A stretch of DNA of 64,000 nucleotides from Dipteris shenzhenensis (lineage: Eukaryota > Polypodiophyta > Polypodiopsida > Gleicheniales): NCBI GenBank assembly GCA_047967505.1, contig CM106538.1; one strand, given 5' to 3'. Of this stretch, positions 33,205-42,939 are shown piece after piece. Below the pieces are notes generated by a model, which was not told the DNA's origin, made no database searches, and worked only from the letters and a program-made list of their open reading frames with translations. Positions within the stretch are counted from its first letter, which is position 1. Each line of letters opens with the position of its first letter. Both the position numbers and the translations under genes were made by a program.

Positions 33205-33521
33205 GCCTCAGCCATGACATCGACGTCCACCTGGCCTCCTGGATCATTAGCTCTATATTCCTCATCATTGTCACATACAGGGATATCCCTCTTGAGCACA
33301 TCAACTTACAGTCGAGAAGTCAGGCTATCAGCAGGGGTAGAGGCTTGACCAGGGGTGGAAGTAGAGGCATCCCAATGCCGAGATTGTAACGATCGTGGCT
33401 TAAGCGCAAATACCTTTTTGGGTTGCTGCCAGGCACCCTTGGGAGAGGCATTAGATTCTGAAATTTTGCCCTTTCCCTTATCCTTTTGCTTGGCTGAAAC
33501 CTGGACCACATTTTCTTTGGG
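33205..33521 (-). pseudogene. LINE-TG copy B ORF1, C-terminal tail
   Basis: The segment VVQVSAKQKDKGKGKISESNASPKGAWQQPKKVFALKPRSLQSRHWDASTSTPGQASTPADSLTSRL matches the C-terminus of copy A ORF1 with few changes. A stop then replaces the copy A continuation WVDVLKKGIP. It marks the 5' truncation point of copy B, where it joins copy C. Confidence 0.8.
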
Positions 33522-33978
33522 AATCATGTAGATAGCCTTTGATACGGTCAAGAAGCATTTTAGGTATGATCTTGTAAATGATTGGCATGAGCATGATTGG
33601 TCTCCAATCAGTAATAAAATCATAAATCTGCTTCTTAGGAAGGAGCTTTATTAGTCCCTTTTTTCCATGACGGGCATTTGCTGATTTTCCCAAGCTGAAT
33701 TAGCCATTTGCAACAAAGGGGATTTGAGGCTATGCCAAAAAGCAAGAAAGAATTCAACAGTGAGGCCATCCCATCTTGGAGATTTCCATCTACCACAATA
33801 TTTAACTGCATCTGAAAATTACCTCTCAGTGAAGGGAACTTCCATTTCCAAAGCCTGAGCTTGAGAAAGAATTGGATGGACATGTTGTAAAAGAAGCTGA
33901 TGTGCAGACAAAATCTCAGGAGAAGGAAGATCCACTTGCCCAAAATGGGAGAAGTGCTGCACACAAAAATCAGCAAGT

Positions 33979-35450
33979 TCAGAGCGAGATGAAGACCAAG
34001 AACCATGAGGGACAAATATTTGCAGCCTGTCGTTTGTAATGCAAACTTTTCAAAAATTGCTTCGAAGAGTAGCCTTTATCCAAAAAAGCCTTTTGTTGAG
34101 ATCGGGTTTCCCATTTAACAAGTTTTCTTCGATCATTTGATTGGAGACAGAATTTGGCTTGACATAAGTGCATGCTTTCATCTGAAGACAAAGGCCGAAG
34201 GTGAGTAAGCTTAGCCAGATTCTGGCAAGTGAGTTTAGCATGCACAACAGTCTCCCGTATGGCGCGCCTAAATGATTTACCATAATCTCGAATCACAGCT
34301 TGCATTCGAGCAACAAAAGCCTGCCATGCAAATTGCTTCGAAGAGGAGCTTTTATCCAAAAAAGCCTTTTGTCGAGATCGAGTATCCCATTCAGTAAGTT
34401 TTCTTTGATCATTTGATTGGAGACAGAATTTGTCTTGACATAAGTGCATGCTTTCATATGTAGACAAATGCCGAAGGTGACTAAGCTTAGCCAGATTCTG
34501 GCAAGTGAGTTTAGCATGCACAACAGTCTCCCGTGTGGCTCGCATAAATGATTTATCATAATCTTGAATCACAGCTTGCATTCGAGCAACAAAAGCCTGC
34601 CATGCATAATCTAGATAAAAAAGCATTTGAGAAGAGAGAGGCTGAATGGCATTAGAGACCATAGCTTTTAAATCAGCATGTTCCAGATAACTGTTATTCA
34701 CGAACAAAAGCCTTCTACAAGGCAATCTGTCATCAAGAAAATCATGCATGGAGAGCCTCAACCAAAGAGGTGCATGATTAGAATACGTGAAGGCATGATC
34801 AACCCAAAGTTGACAAGTAAAGGCATCACAATGCAGCGGATCAACTTGATACCATCTGTCCAGGCGTGCCTGATAGGAAGATTGAGCATTGTGTTGAAAG
34901 ATATAGCTCGGGACTGTGGGCTGTAATTCCTTCCATAGATCCACCAAATGCAGCTGAACCAAACAATCAGACCATGTCTGCTGTTCAGAAGCCAACATAT
35001 GAGTGTGGCCTGAAGTATTATCTCCCGGTTGAGGAGCATTGTTGGAATCACCATAGATGAATGCATAGTGTCTCCACGGATAATTGTGCATGGCATCCTA
35101 AATCAATGCTCGACCATTGGAAGATTGAGGGGCATAAACCGATGCAAATTCAAATATTGCTCCTTGAAATAGGCATTGCATTATAATCCATCATGCAATG
35201 AGGGTTGAAGATCATGCCTCACCAAAAAAGCCACTCCAAAGAAGAGTGCTCCCTAGCATAGAAAATATCATAACCAGCAAAATGTCTTATGTGACCAGCA
35301 AACATGTGCTAGTTATGTTCTTGCAAAGCCACTATGTATGGCTGCAATTGTCTGATATACATCCACACAACTTTCCACTTTCTATGATCACACAAACCTT
35401 GTACATTGAGTGTAACGCATTTGATGTGGTCAAGCATATTTACAGCAATG
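33979..35450 (-). pseudogene. LINE copy C ORF2: endonuclease and linker
   Basis: The main open stretch (35091-33979) begins near the GDSNNAP motif (normally GDFNN). It carries SYQARLDRWYQV and TYSNHAPLWLRLS, the last catalytic blocks of the endonuclease. A basic linker follows in which a 92-residue unit occurs twice. The upstream N-terminal endonuclease part (35.1-35.45 kb) is present with frame breaks, and the frame breaks again before the RT. Confidence 0.75.
34055..34606 (-). repeat. 276-bp in-frame tandem duplication in copy C ORF2
   Basis: The unit starting aattgcttcgaagag occurs at 34055 and 34331, an exact 276-bp period, and the copies differ at only a minority of positions. It encodes FAWQAFVARMQAVI-DY-KSF-RA-RETVVHAKLTCQNLAKL... 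twice. Because 276 is divisible by 3, the frame stays open through both units. Confidence 0.9.
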
Positions 35451-35481
35451 GGACAGTTATGTACAGTAATAAACAAACTGA

Positions 35482-36710
35482 CTATGTCTGCATCTCCACC
35501 TCAATATCTGGGCCTCTGCCCTGAGAAGAGGAATCGACATGAGGGGAGGACAATATAGCAGGAACGTCCTCTTCTGGGAAGAGGGTACGATTGGCAGTGA
35601 TTGCAGCCCAAGTCAAACCAATGCCAGAGTTTTCAGCTGGTGTCTTGGCCTGTGAAGATGCACTATTCCAAGTCCTGGATGGCAGAGGTCTCCTAGGAGA
35701 GAGAACTTGCAGGAGTTTGCCATCCTTCATCCAAATTTTTACCCTTCACCTGAGACGGAGAGGCCAAAGGCATAGGAAGAGGATCAGTAGCATTTGAGAC
35801 AGCCAGGGCTTTACCTTTGTCTTGAACAACAAAAACCTGTTTTACCCCTTTGTTTTTGTCTACAGAAGAGGCATTGGCATTCTTACTCTAAGGCGGAACC
35901 ATTTCAGCTTGTATTGGCATCCTGGGAGGTCGGGAAGGGCATTGCGAAGCCATATGCCCAAATTGCTCGCATTCAAAGCAAGCACTTGCAAACAGTCCCC
36001 ATTTCAGCTTGTAGAAAGCACTGCCCATGGAAACATTATTGACAGTAACTGAATAAGAAGCCGGTGTGGGATTATCTGTGTCCCACAAAATGCAAAAGCG
36101 ATTTAAATTGCCATTTGGTCTCGGTGGACAAACCACCTTACCAAGAGAGGCTGCAATTTTTGGCAATAGAGAAGCCATGCACTCAGGAAAATCCACAACT
36201 TCTACCATACAGAGCAGCGATGCCGAATCAATGCCTGATAATCCCTGGTAGGAGACCAGGGCAATACATGAACCCTTTGCTGACCATAGAAGAGCGGAGA
36301 GTGCTCCAGGAAAATCTGTCTGTGCTCTTCATCTGCCATTATTACTTCAAAAAAACCCCTCGTTGCATAATGCACTTTCTTGACATAGCAACCACCCAGG
36401 GTTCTAGTCAACCGATTGCCAACATTTGCAGCAGCAGGCATTCGTCCTGGAAAGAAAATAATGATGGCATGTTTGGCATAATCCTTCACGGGGTCGAACA
36501 TATCATCTACCTCAATCATGATACCTATGGTAGGAATCGGATTAATCCAACTTTTCCTTGTATCCTAAAGCCCTCATGCATATCTTCATATACTAGCTGA
36601 GCCTTTGCAGAGGCATGTAGGGGGTCATCCAGACCCATTACCTGCTTTTGCTTTTTATTCTGATATGATCTTTCTTTGTGAAAGGTCTTTTCATAAGGAC
36701 AAACTACCAT
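35482..36710 (-). pseudogene. LINE copy C ORF1 (CCHC protein), frameshifted
   Basis: Pieces in order: GLDDPLHASAKAQLVYEDMHEGF; then AKHAIIIFFPGRMPAAANVGNRLTRTLGGCYVKKVHYATRGFFEVIMAD and PLFYGQQRVHVLPWSPTRDYQALIRHRCSVW; then VEVVDFPECMASLLPKIAASLGKVVCPPRPNGNLNRFCILWDTDNPTP; then knuckle CFECEQFGHMASQC. Homologous to ORF1 of copy A along its length. At least two frame breaks disable it. Confidence 0.8.
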
Positions 36711-36759
36711 TGTAGCAGAGGGAGAAAATAAAAAAACAAGAAAAAGACAACAGGACGAG

Positions 36760-36975
36760 AAGTACGGACAGGTACGGATAAAAGTACAACAGGGTTGTAC
36801 GGATAGGCAGTACGGTCAGGTATGGTTAAAGGTATAGTTGTACGAAGATACATTACGGACATGTATTGGCAAATATACGGGAAAAGGTACGGATAAAACC
36901 TGATTGTACGTAAGACGTATGGATAGTACGGATAAAGAAAACGTATGGACAAAGAACACTTAAAAAAAAAAAAAG
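36760..36975. repeat. Cluster of irregularly spaced TACGGA motifs
   Basis: Within about 190 bp the hexamer TACGGA occurs six times exactly, usually as GTACGGA. Near matches such as TACGGT, TACGGG and TATGGA fill the gaps at 10-25 bp spacing. The cluster ends in an A-run (36961-36974). The same motif cluster recurs at 51484-51912. It lies just upstream of copy C's ORF1 in that element's orientation, so it could be its 5' region or a separate repeat. Confidence 0.8.
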
Positions 36976-37696
36976 TGACATCTTATATTTATGTGTGGGA
37001 AACCTCAAAAGAGGTAAAAACCCACCAATAAGTACAAGGAAAAATTTTACAAGTATAGCCTCAGAGCAAAAGTCATGAGGCAGCCAAGTAAAAAGTTACA
37101 TATCAAGCTGGAGGAGGATAAAACACAGCATCCTCCAACTTTAAATTGTTGCTCTATAAAAACTGATGTAGTGATGAAACCACACCATGTGATTCTTCTT
37201 AATATAAGCGAGAAACCACACCACTGAAGGAATAGACAAGCGGAGCAATATCCAAGCGAGAGAGGGAGTAACCAGACCGTAACGCAAACGAGACAGGTTG
37301 GGTTGAAACCAAAAAAAGGGTGGTGACGCTATAGCAACTGCGCATGGGACTTGGACAGAAGGGTACGCGTTCTGGACAAGAGAGCAGGGGAAACTGTTGC
37401 GAAAAAAAGCTTGCAGGACACAACTTAGACTAATCCAACGCACTGACAGAGTGGGCAAGAACTGAGGGGAAACCAAAAACGAGGCGTTGAAGGTGGCTTT
37501 AGATAGCACACGAGATGGCGAAACTGTGACGAAATCTCCTTTGAGCAGAGGTAAGGGCTCCGAGTAGGCCGCACACAGTCCAAAGGAAACGTGGAGCAGG
37601 TTGTCTCGCTCACACACTCACTTGTGTGCAGCTCTCTCTCACACACTTTTGTGCAGCTCTCTCTCCACCCTCCACACACCATACCACTGGAGCTCT
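36975..37696 (-). mobile_element. Deleted ORF1-type retroelement: 5' leader joined to 3' end
   Basis: The left half (36995-37190) is closely similar to 47075-47290, the ORF1 C-terminal coding tail and 3' untranslated part of the element there, including the AYIKKNH-coding end. The right half (about 37240-37696) has no such match and looks like a leader. The open frame across it (37141-37617) is not homologous to ORF1 except at its end. I infer an internally deleted, non-autonomous copy. Confidence 0.45.
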
Positions 37697-37837
37697 CACA
37701 CACACTTTTTTTTAAGGTGAAACCAGTAACTATAAAATTAACATGAAATCAATGTACATGACATTAGACTCGAAAAGAGAGCCTAATGGAAGAACTCAAA
37801 AACAATCAGAAAACACTTAAGGCTAGTAGCATCCAAG

Positions 37838-38135
37838 TGTTGGTAAGCTGAAAGGAAAGGAAAGAGTGGACACAAACTCAGAATACTTGCATTACTTACA
37901 TTATGGCATGAAGAAGAGTGAGGTCCTTAAGTAGGCACCTCATACATGCTCACTGACATCACTGATGACTTCAGAGCTCCACAATCATCTTCTCAATCTG
38001 CTCCTAGATTCTCTCAATCATCCTATGTGGCTCTCCACCACCTAACTGTGCTTGTGGGCACCTAACTGTGCCTCTAACACTCACACATAGAAACATAAGG
38101 TGTGCATGAGGCATACACCTTGAGATATCCCATCA
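37838..38135 (-). repeat. 3' LTR of the gag-only element
   Basis: 298 bp, TGATGGGATATC... to ...CTTACCAACA on the - strand, flanked on its outer side by the CCAAG target duplicate (37833-37837). Confidence 0.92.
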
Positions 38136-38150
38136 AACCCCCCCTCAAGG
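38136..38150 (-). other. Polypurine tract of the gag-only element
   Basis: On the - strand the run CCTTGAGGGGGGGTT directly precedes the LTR's TGATGG. This is the expected site for plus-strand DNA priming. Confidence 0.8.
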
Positions 38151-38508
38151 GAATGCCTCAGGCTATGTCAAGGATACATCTAGTCTCATAGTTTCTCATG
38201 CCATCTCATGGTGGTCAAGGATAAATCTATGGCTAGGTTCTCATGCTAGCAAGGGTTCCCATGGGTGTAAGGTAAACAAAAGGGATACAAAAAGACCTTC
38301 CAATGGTTATCCCCCCTGCATGTACATGCACACAATGTCTGCAGGAGGTACCAGGGAGCAAAACATACACATGGCCTACATCATAAGGTGACCAGAGGTG
38401 TTTACAAAACACACAAAACACAATAGTTTATTTCATTCATTTTGGAGGACTATCCAGGCTGAGTACCTTGACATAAAAAGAGAGATCTGGAGCATACATA
38501 GAGATGTT

Positions 38509-39339
38509 TTAAAATGCATAATCTTCAAAGGATGCCTCATCTTGTGGAGGCTCATTAACTGAAAGTAGATTTGCATTTTCTGTCTTTGCTTTGGCTCTGC
38601 AAAACTTCTCATTATGGTTGTTCTTGCCACAATGCTTGCATGGATTAATTTTGAAGCAGTCCTTTGAAAGGTGATTTGTCTTTCCACAGTGATTGCAAGG
38701 GGTATACTTGCCCTTCTGGACTTTTACAGCATAAACAGTGTCATTGCCTTTCCTGAGCTCCATATGTCTTTCTTCTTCTTGGAGAGCAGAGATAATACCT
38801 TCAAGATTAGGATTAGGAAGATTTTTCAAAGTGGTAACTATGTGATCATAATCTTCAGGCATACTCTTAAGTAACACTGCCATAGAATCATCTGGAGTAA
38901 TAGGAGAGTTGATAGAAGCTAATTGTGTCATAAGACTCCGCATATAGTTGACATGAGCTGCTAAAGTAGTACCACTAGCCATCTTCAATTCAAAGAAAGA
39001 GATTTTAAGTGATAGTTTAGAGATGTGAGAGCTAGCACCAAAAATCATGTCAAGCTTCTGCCAAGCTTCTGAAGGAGACTCCAAGTCAGAGATATGGTGA
39101 ATATAATCATCTCCTAAAGCAAGAGCAATGATACCATATGCTTTTTCTTCTCTAGCTGGATCCCTTGCCGGTTGTGTCGGAGTTGAGGATTCTCCAGCAT
39201 TGGAGGCCGTAGAAGAAGCGGTAGGAGTCGGTTTGACAAGTCCCCATAAGTTCTCCCTCATCAATGCAAATTTCACCTTCATCTGCCATGTGTGGAAGCC
39301 CTTTCCATTGAACTTCTCTAGATTCAATAGGGTAGCCAT
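38509..39339 (-). CDS. Intact Copia-type gag protein, 276 aa
   Basis: Starts at MATLLNLEKFNGKGFHTWQM (ATG at 39339); an in-frame upstream extension to 39435 is not homologous to gag. LEKFNGKGFHTWQMKVKFALMRENLW is the DUF4219-like N-terminus. ISDLESPSEAWQKLDMIFG through LLKSMPEDYDHIVTTLKNL is the UBN2 gag domain. Two CCHC knuckles follow (CNHCGKTNHLSKDC and CKHCGKNNHNEKFC), where most Copia gags have one. It would form particles and package RNA. No protease site follows: the frame stops at DEASFEDYAF. The unbroken frame suggests selection or youth. Confidence 0.9.
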   Translation of the reverse strand: MATLLNLEKFNGKGFHTWQMKVKFALMRENLWGLVKPTPTASSTASNAGESSTPTQPARDPAREEKAYGIIALALGDDYIHHISDLESPSEAWQKLDMIFGASSHISKLSLKISFFELKMASGTTLAAHVNYMRSLMTQLASINSPITPDDSMAVLLKSMPEDYDHIVTTLKNLPNPNLEGIISALQEEERHMELRKGNDTVYAVKVQKGKYTPCNHCGKTNHLSKDCFKINPCKHCGKNNHNEKFCRAKAKTENANLLSVNEPPQDEASFEDYAF

Positions 39340-40192
39340 GAGAGGGTCTAACCCAGATATTGGGCAGTGTCTATCTCTCTTACAAGGCAAAAAATAACTG
39401 AAAGACTTCCAAAATATGAGCACTTGATGTAGCAAAGACTAGTGACCAATATTCAATCAATGATGCTTCTTCTTACATGCTTCATAGAAGTGGCTAAAAT
39501 GACTACTTTCCAATCAAAACGAGGTCTAGTAATTCAAAACAAAACTGAAGCCACACTTGTACTGAAGTTATTGAAAGTTTCAAAAAACCAGAAATGCTAG
39601 AGTAGCATTTTATGTAGCATCATCTCCAAAACTTGTCCAAAACTGTCAACACTAAAAGGCTGAACTTGGAGGGCTTGTAGCTCACTCTTCAAAGCAAGGA
39701 AAAGAGGGCTTTCTGAAGCAAAAGAAAGCTCATATACGAGAGAGGGTCCAACACAGAGGTTGGACGAAATGGTGCACACTTTTGCCCGGGAGAGTTGCTA
39801 CAGGCTGAACCTGAGTTTTGACGATTTCTCCCTCGTTACTTAACCAAATGACCTGAAAAATGGCTCAAAATCTTCGTCTTGAGGTCGCCCATCTACTCCT
39901 AAGAGGGCTCAGGCAATGGCGGAGTAGGCAGGGAGTATTGAGCAATAGAAGAAATGGCGAAAAATGTACTGTTTGGGGAATGGCAGCCAACATAGACGTT
40001 TTTTCTTCAATTGCTTGCAGGTGGAAGTTCGCCCATACTAGAGGAGTTTTCAGCTCAGAGGGTTTGGGCAATGGTCGTTTGTAGGTGGAGAACCAAGCTC
40101 TCAAAGATTTTGGGAAGAAAGAGGAAGATGAAGAAGAAGAAGATGAAGAAGAAGATGATGATGTGGCAGAAATGGGCTCAAGGGGGATCAAA
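39340..40192 (-). other. Leader of the gag-only element
   Basis: An 853-bp untranslated leader between primer site and gag. It contains a GAA/GAAGAT-rich stretch (about 40,117-40,163) that makes a poly-serine frame on the - strand; I do not regard that frame as a gene. Confidence 0.6.
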
Positions 40193-40206
40193 GGGCTCTG
40201 ATACCA
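40193..40206 (-). other. Primer-binding site, tRNA-Met(initiator) type
   Basis: On the - strand TGGTATCAGAGCCC lies immediately inside the 5' LTR. This is the standard Copia primer site complementary to the 3' end of initiator tRNA-Met. Confidence 0.92.
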
Positions 40207-40503
40207 TGTTGGTAAGCTGAAAGGAAAGGAAAGAGTGGACACAAACTCAGAATACTTGCATTACTTGCATTATGGAATGAAGAAGAGTGAGGTCCTTAAG
40301 TAGGCACCTCATACATGCTCACTGACATCACTGATGACTTCACAGCTCCACAATCATCTCCTCAATCGCTCCTAGATTCTCTCAATCATCCTATGTGGCT
40401 CTCCACCACCTAATTGTGCTTGTGGGCACCTAACTGTGCCTCTAACACTCACACATAGAAACATAAGCTGTGCCTGAGGCATACACCTTGAGATATCCCA
40501 TCA
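40207..40503 (-). repeat. 5' LTR of the gag-only element
   Basis: 297 bp, about 97% identical to 37838-38135, followed on the outer side by CCAAG (40504-40508). Confidence 0.92.
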
Positions 40504-42420
40504 CCAAGTCCCTCGCAGCATAACTATCATATAAAGATTGCTTGAGGGACATTCTCAAGAAAGCATATGCCTGAGGAAACTGTTGTCCCATCCTAAAATG
40601 CAATCTCTGTGTCCAAATAGTCCATAGTACCCAAAAACGAGCCCAGTGAAAGAAAAGGAGGAATGGAGACATCTGAGATGAGAAGCATCCAAACATCCAG
40701 AAGAGTTTCCCGAATCTGATAGAGGGAAATCGAAGCCGCAGCAAATGAGAGACATGAGTGATCAATATCCAAGAGTGCGGGCAAGACCATAACAAATGGG
40801 GAACTGTCTCATGGTGATGAGAGCAACGGGGGCAGGAAGAGGAAGCAATACGACGTGCTGCCATTTTCACCCCAATGGAAAAAGCTCCCACTATACATCT
40901 CCAAAAGAAAAGCCTCTGTTTCAATGGCAATTTAGCTTTCCAAATTTTCTTGAGTTGTGATTGCCACCAAGATAAAGGCCTATCCAAATTCCAAAGAGTG
41001 TTGGCATGCTTATCAATCCATGGTGGTGGAAGAAGAAATTTGTAGACCATCGAGGAGGCCAAATTATGCATTGAAAGTGAACAAGTAGTAGGAGATAAGG
41101 AAGTCAAATTCCAGTCCAGTAATCTGTCCTGTACAAACAGTGGAGGAACATGAACAAATGGCTGCAACATAGTTGTAAGTATTCTCCAAATGGGCCTATG
41201 ACGCAGACCCAAGGGGAATGTCTTGCAAGCTTGTGGAAATGAAAGCACATAACCATGTTGATCCACAACATCTCCGACAAATCTTATGTCCAATTTCATA
41301 AGATTATATGCTTTAATAGGTGCCTGTAAAGCAAGAGGCGATTCAAACACCTTGCTCCAATGGATGCTTTCCAAGCGAAGAGAATTATTGTTATGGGAAG
41401 AAGCACCTGACCATTTAGCATAAGAGAGAATTCTCTTCCAATCATGAATAAAAGCAGTAGAAACGGGACAACCAGGAATTTTCCCCTGAAATGTGGTCAT
41501 GACTGCTTCCCAGTGATCTGTAATCCAACGCCCATATGCATGGGACGTCATGTTTCCACACATAGCTGCTAACATAATAGCCCATGGCTGTTTTTGCTGA
41601 AAAAAATCAGCAATCATAGTGCTCTTTCTTGCCAACATATGAAACTGAAGATTGAGAATATTCAGTCCCCCATGAGTCTTAGGAGAACAAACAGACTGCA
41701 TGGGAAGTAGTCGCAAAGCCTTTTTGTGAGATTTGCTTTTCCAAAATATCTCCATAGCCTGGGACATATAGGAAGCCAAATGCTTAAAAGACCAGGGAAG
41801 AAGAGGCAAATAAAATTGCACATATGCCATAATGATAGACTGTACTATCCGAAGTCGAACATGTAGAGGCCAAGTGGACAAGTGCCAGTATTCCAGCTTC
41901 TTGTTAATCTTTTTAAGCACCCATTTGAGCTGTTGTTGAGGGGTAATATTCCAGCCAATGGGATACCCTAAATGCCTCACAATAGTATGGGAAGAAATAA
42001 TGTGGCCTGGCCAGAGAAGTGCATGCCAATCAGCTTCTTTCAATGCTAGAAGATTCGATTTCTGAAAGTTGATATGCAGTCCAGCAGCTATGCCAAAATC
42101 ATTCAAAGTACGCATCAAATGAGAGAGGTCACTTTGAGAATTCCTGGGCATGAAATATGAATCATCAGCATATGCCTGTGCGAGAAACGGCTGTGCCCCT
42201 GGAATTTGCAAGCCTTGAAGCTGCCCTGTATCTGCAAGATTGTCCATATGCAACAATAACGGATGAGTAGCAATGGCATACAGTAGCGAACTAAGAGGGC
42301 AACCCTGTCTCACTGAACGGGTCATAGTCCATGTCCTTGACAACCCACTACCAAGCAAACACTGCGCAGTGGCATGAGAATGGAACTAGTAAATAATATG
42401 GACTAGCCGAGGGCCAAATC
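40504..42420 (-). pseudogene. LINE-TG copy D ORF2: RT C-terminal half and zf-RVT domain
   Basis: Open without a stop from about 42358 into the LTR. It begins at MLGSGLSRTWTMTRSVRQGCPLSSLLYAI and has the catalytic QAYADDSYFM, then the connection region. PPPWIDKHANTLWNLDRPLSWW follows, where copy B has a stop, then the zf-RVT domain (RRIASSSCPRCSHHHETVPHLLWSCPHS). The N-terminal RT is absent because of 5' truncation at 42420. Confidence 0.88.
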
Positions 42421-42440
42421 CCACACACCCCCACACCCCA

Positions 42441-42476
<36 letters not shown>

Positions 42477-42562
42477 CAAAAAATGAAATGAGAACCCACA
42501 CACACACACATACACACACACACACACACACACTCATATACACGTATGTGTGTGTGTGTGTG
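42421..42562. repeat. (CA)n/(TG)n microsatellite block beside LINE D
   Basis: A (CA)n run at 42442-42473, a short non-repeat spacer (about 42476-42496), a second (CA)n (42497-42535), then tcatatacacgta and (TG)n (42546-42562). It separates the truncated 5' end of LINE D from the next LINE piece. Confidence 0.9.
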
Positions 42563-42939
42563 CCAAGGTTGTAGCAAGTCTGCCAAAAAGCCAAAAATGT
42601 TTCCCAAAAGGAGAGTTAGGGAAACGAAGGCGAAGCAACATGGAAATTTTGCATATGAAGGTCTTAGTGCTGGAGCACATCCAAAACAAATGAGGCACCG
42701 TTTCAGAAAGGGCCATGTATCGAAGACAAGAAGCAGATGGAATCCTTCGTTGAATATTTCAGACTCTCCCTACGGCAATCTATCTATGATACTTGCCATC
42801 AAGGAGATCTTCCTCAGTCATGCCTGGAAATAGTTTCTCTTTGCTTTTGATTTCCTGTTGAGGCTCTCTGTTTTTTGAGACCCTCATGTAATCTTGCTGA
42901 TAATATATTTCTCATGGGTTTACCAAAAAAAAAAAAAAA
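42563..42939 (+). mobile_element. Twin-primed LINE-TG insertion (inverted 5' part plus poly(A) 3' part)
   Basis: 42563-42755 encodes zf-RVT on the - strand (RRIPSASCLRYMALSETVPHLFWMC, then LLRLRFPNSPFGKHFWLFG). 42756-42939 reads on the + strand as the ORF2 C-terminus (SPYGNLSMILAIKEIFLSHAWK, stop), a 3' untranslated part and A(15) at 42925-42939. Opposite orientation of consecutive LINE segments, with poly(A) only on the second, is the known signature of twin priming. (TG)n lies on both sides. Confidence 0.7.

Larger units (their letters stand above)
29183..33521 (-). mobile_element. LINE-TG copy B, 5'-truncated, nearly intact ORF2
   Basis: Poly(A) appears as T(10) at 29183-29192 on the + strand. 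The element extends right through zf-RVT, RT, the endonuclease and the C-terminal part of ORF1 (VVQVSAKQKDKGKGKISESNASP...). It joins sequence of a related but distinct copy (C) at 33521/33522. It is nearly identical in the RT to copy D, implying recent movement. Confidence 0.82.
33522..36710 (-). mobile_element. LINE-TG-related copy C: ORF1, endonuclease and start of RT
   Basis: The order on the - strand is ORF1 (36.7-35.5 kb), endonuclease and linker (35.45-34.0), and the RT N-terminus ending WRPIMLMPIIYKIIPKMLLDRIKGYLHD at 33522. The protein is related to A/B but distinct (for example CFECEQFGHMASQC against CFTCHKFGHLASQC). The RT is cut exactly where copy B begins, and the missing RT part is not on the other side of copy B. 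Confidence 0.75.
37838..40503 (-). mobile_element. Complete non-autonomous gag-only Copia-type LTR retrotransposon (TR-GAG-like), 2,666 bp
   Basis: All structural hallmarks are present: two LTRs (298 and 297 bp, TG...CA), a CCAAG 5-bp target duplication, a tRNA-Met-type primer site next to the 5' LTR, a polypurine tract next to the 3' LTR, and a single intact gag gene. Protease, integrase and RT are absent, and there is no room for them. Elements with this build are known in plants as TR-GAG; they depend on another Copia for movement. The LTRs differ by about seven substitutions and one indel (about 97% identity), so insertion is fairly recent and younger than LINE D. Confidence 0.9.
37706..42420 (-). 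mobile_element. LINE-TG copy D, 5'-truncated, interrupted by a gag-only LTR element
   Basis: The poly(A) end (T-run 37706-37713) abuts a short (CA)n. LINE sequence continues to 37837, resumes at 40504 after an LTR element, and runs to 42420. There the RT is cut mid-domain and meets (CA)n. Its ends align with 29183-31300 of copy B, mostly at very high identity. The duplicated CCAAG at 37833-37837 and 40504-40508 is single in copy B (29384-29388). Confidence 0.88.

Noticed and set aside
36760-36950. CRISPR-like interspersed repeats
   Set aside because: The motif is only 6-7 bp, spacing is irregular, there are no conserved long repeats, and the genome is plant nuclear.
37141-37617. 158-codon - strand frame
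   Set aside because: Only its last residues (YIKKNH) match ORF1; the rest is out of register or leader sequence with no family features.
39865-40242. 125-codon - strand frame with a poly-serine run in the gag-only element
   Set aside because: It overlaps the LTR edge and primer site and its composition comes from a GAAGAT-type repeat.
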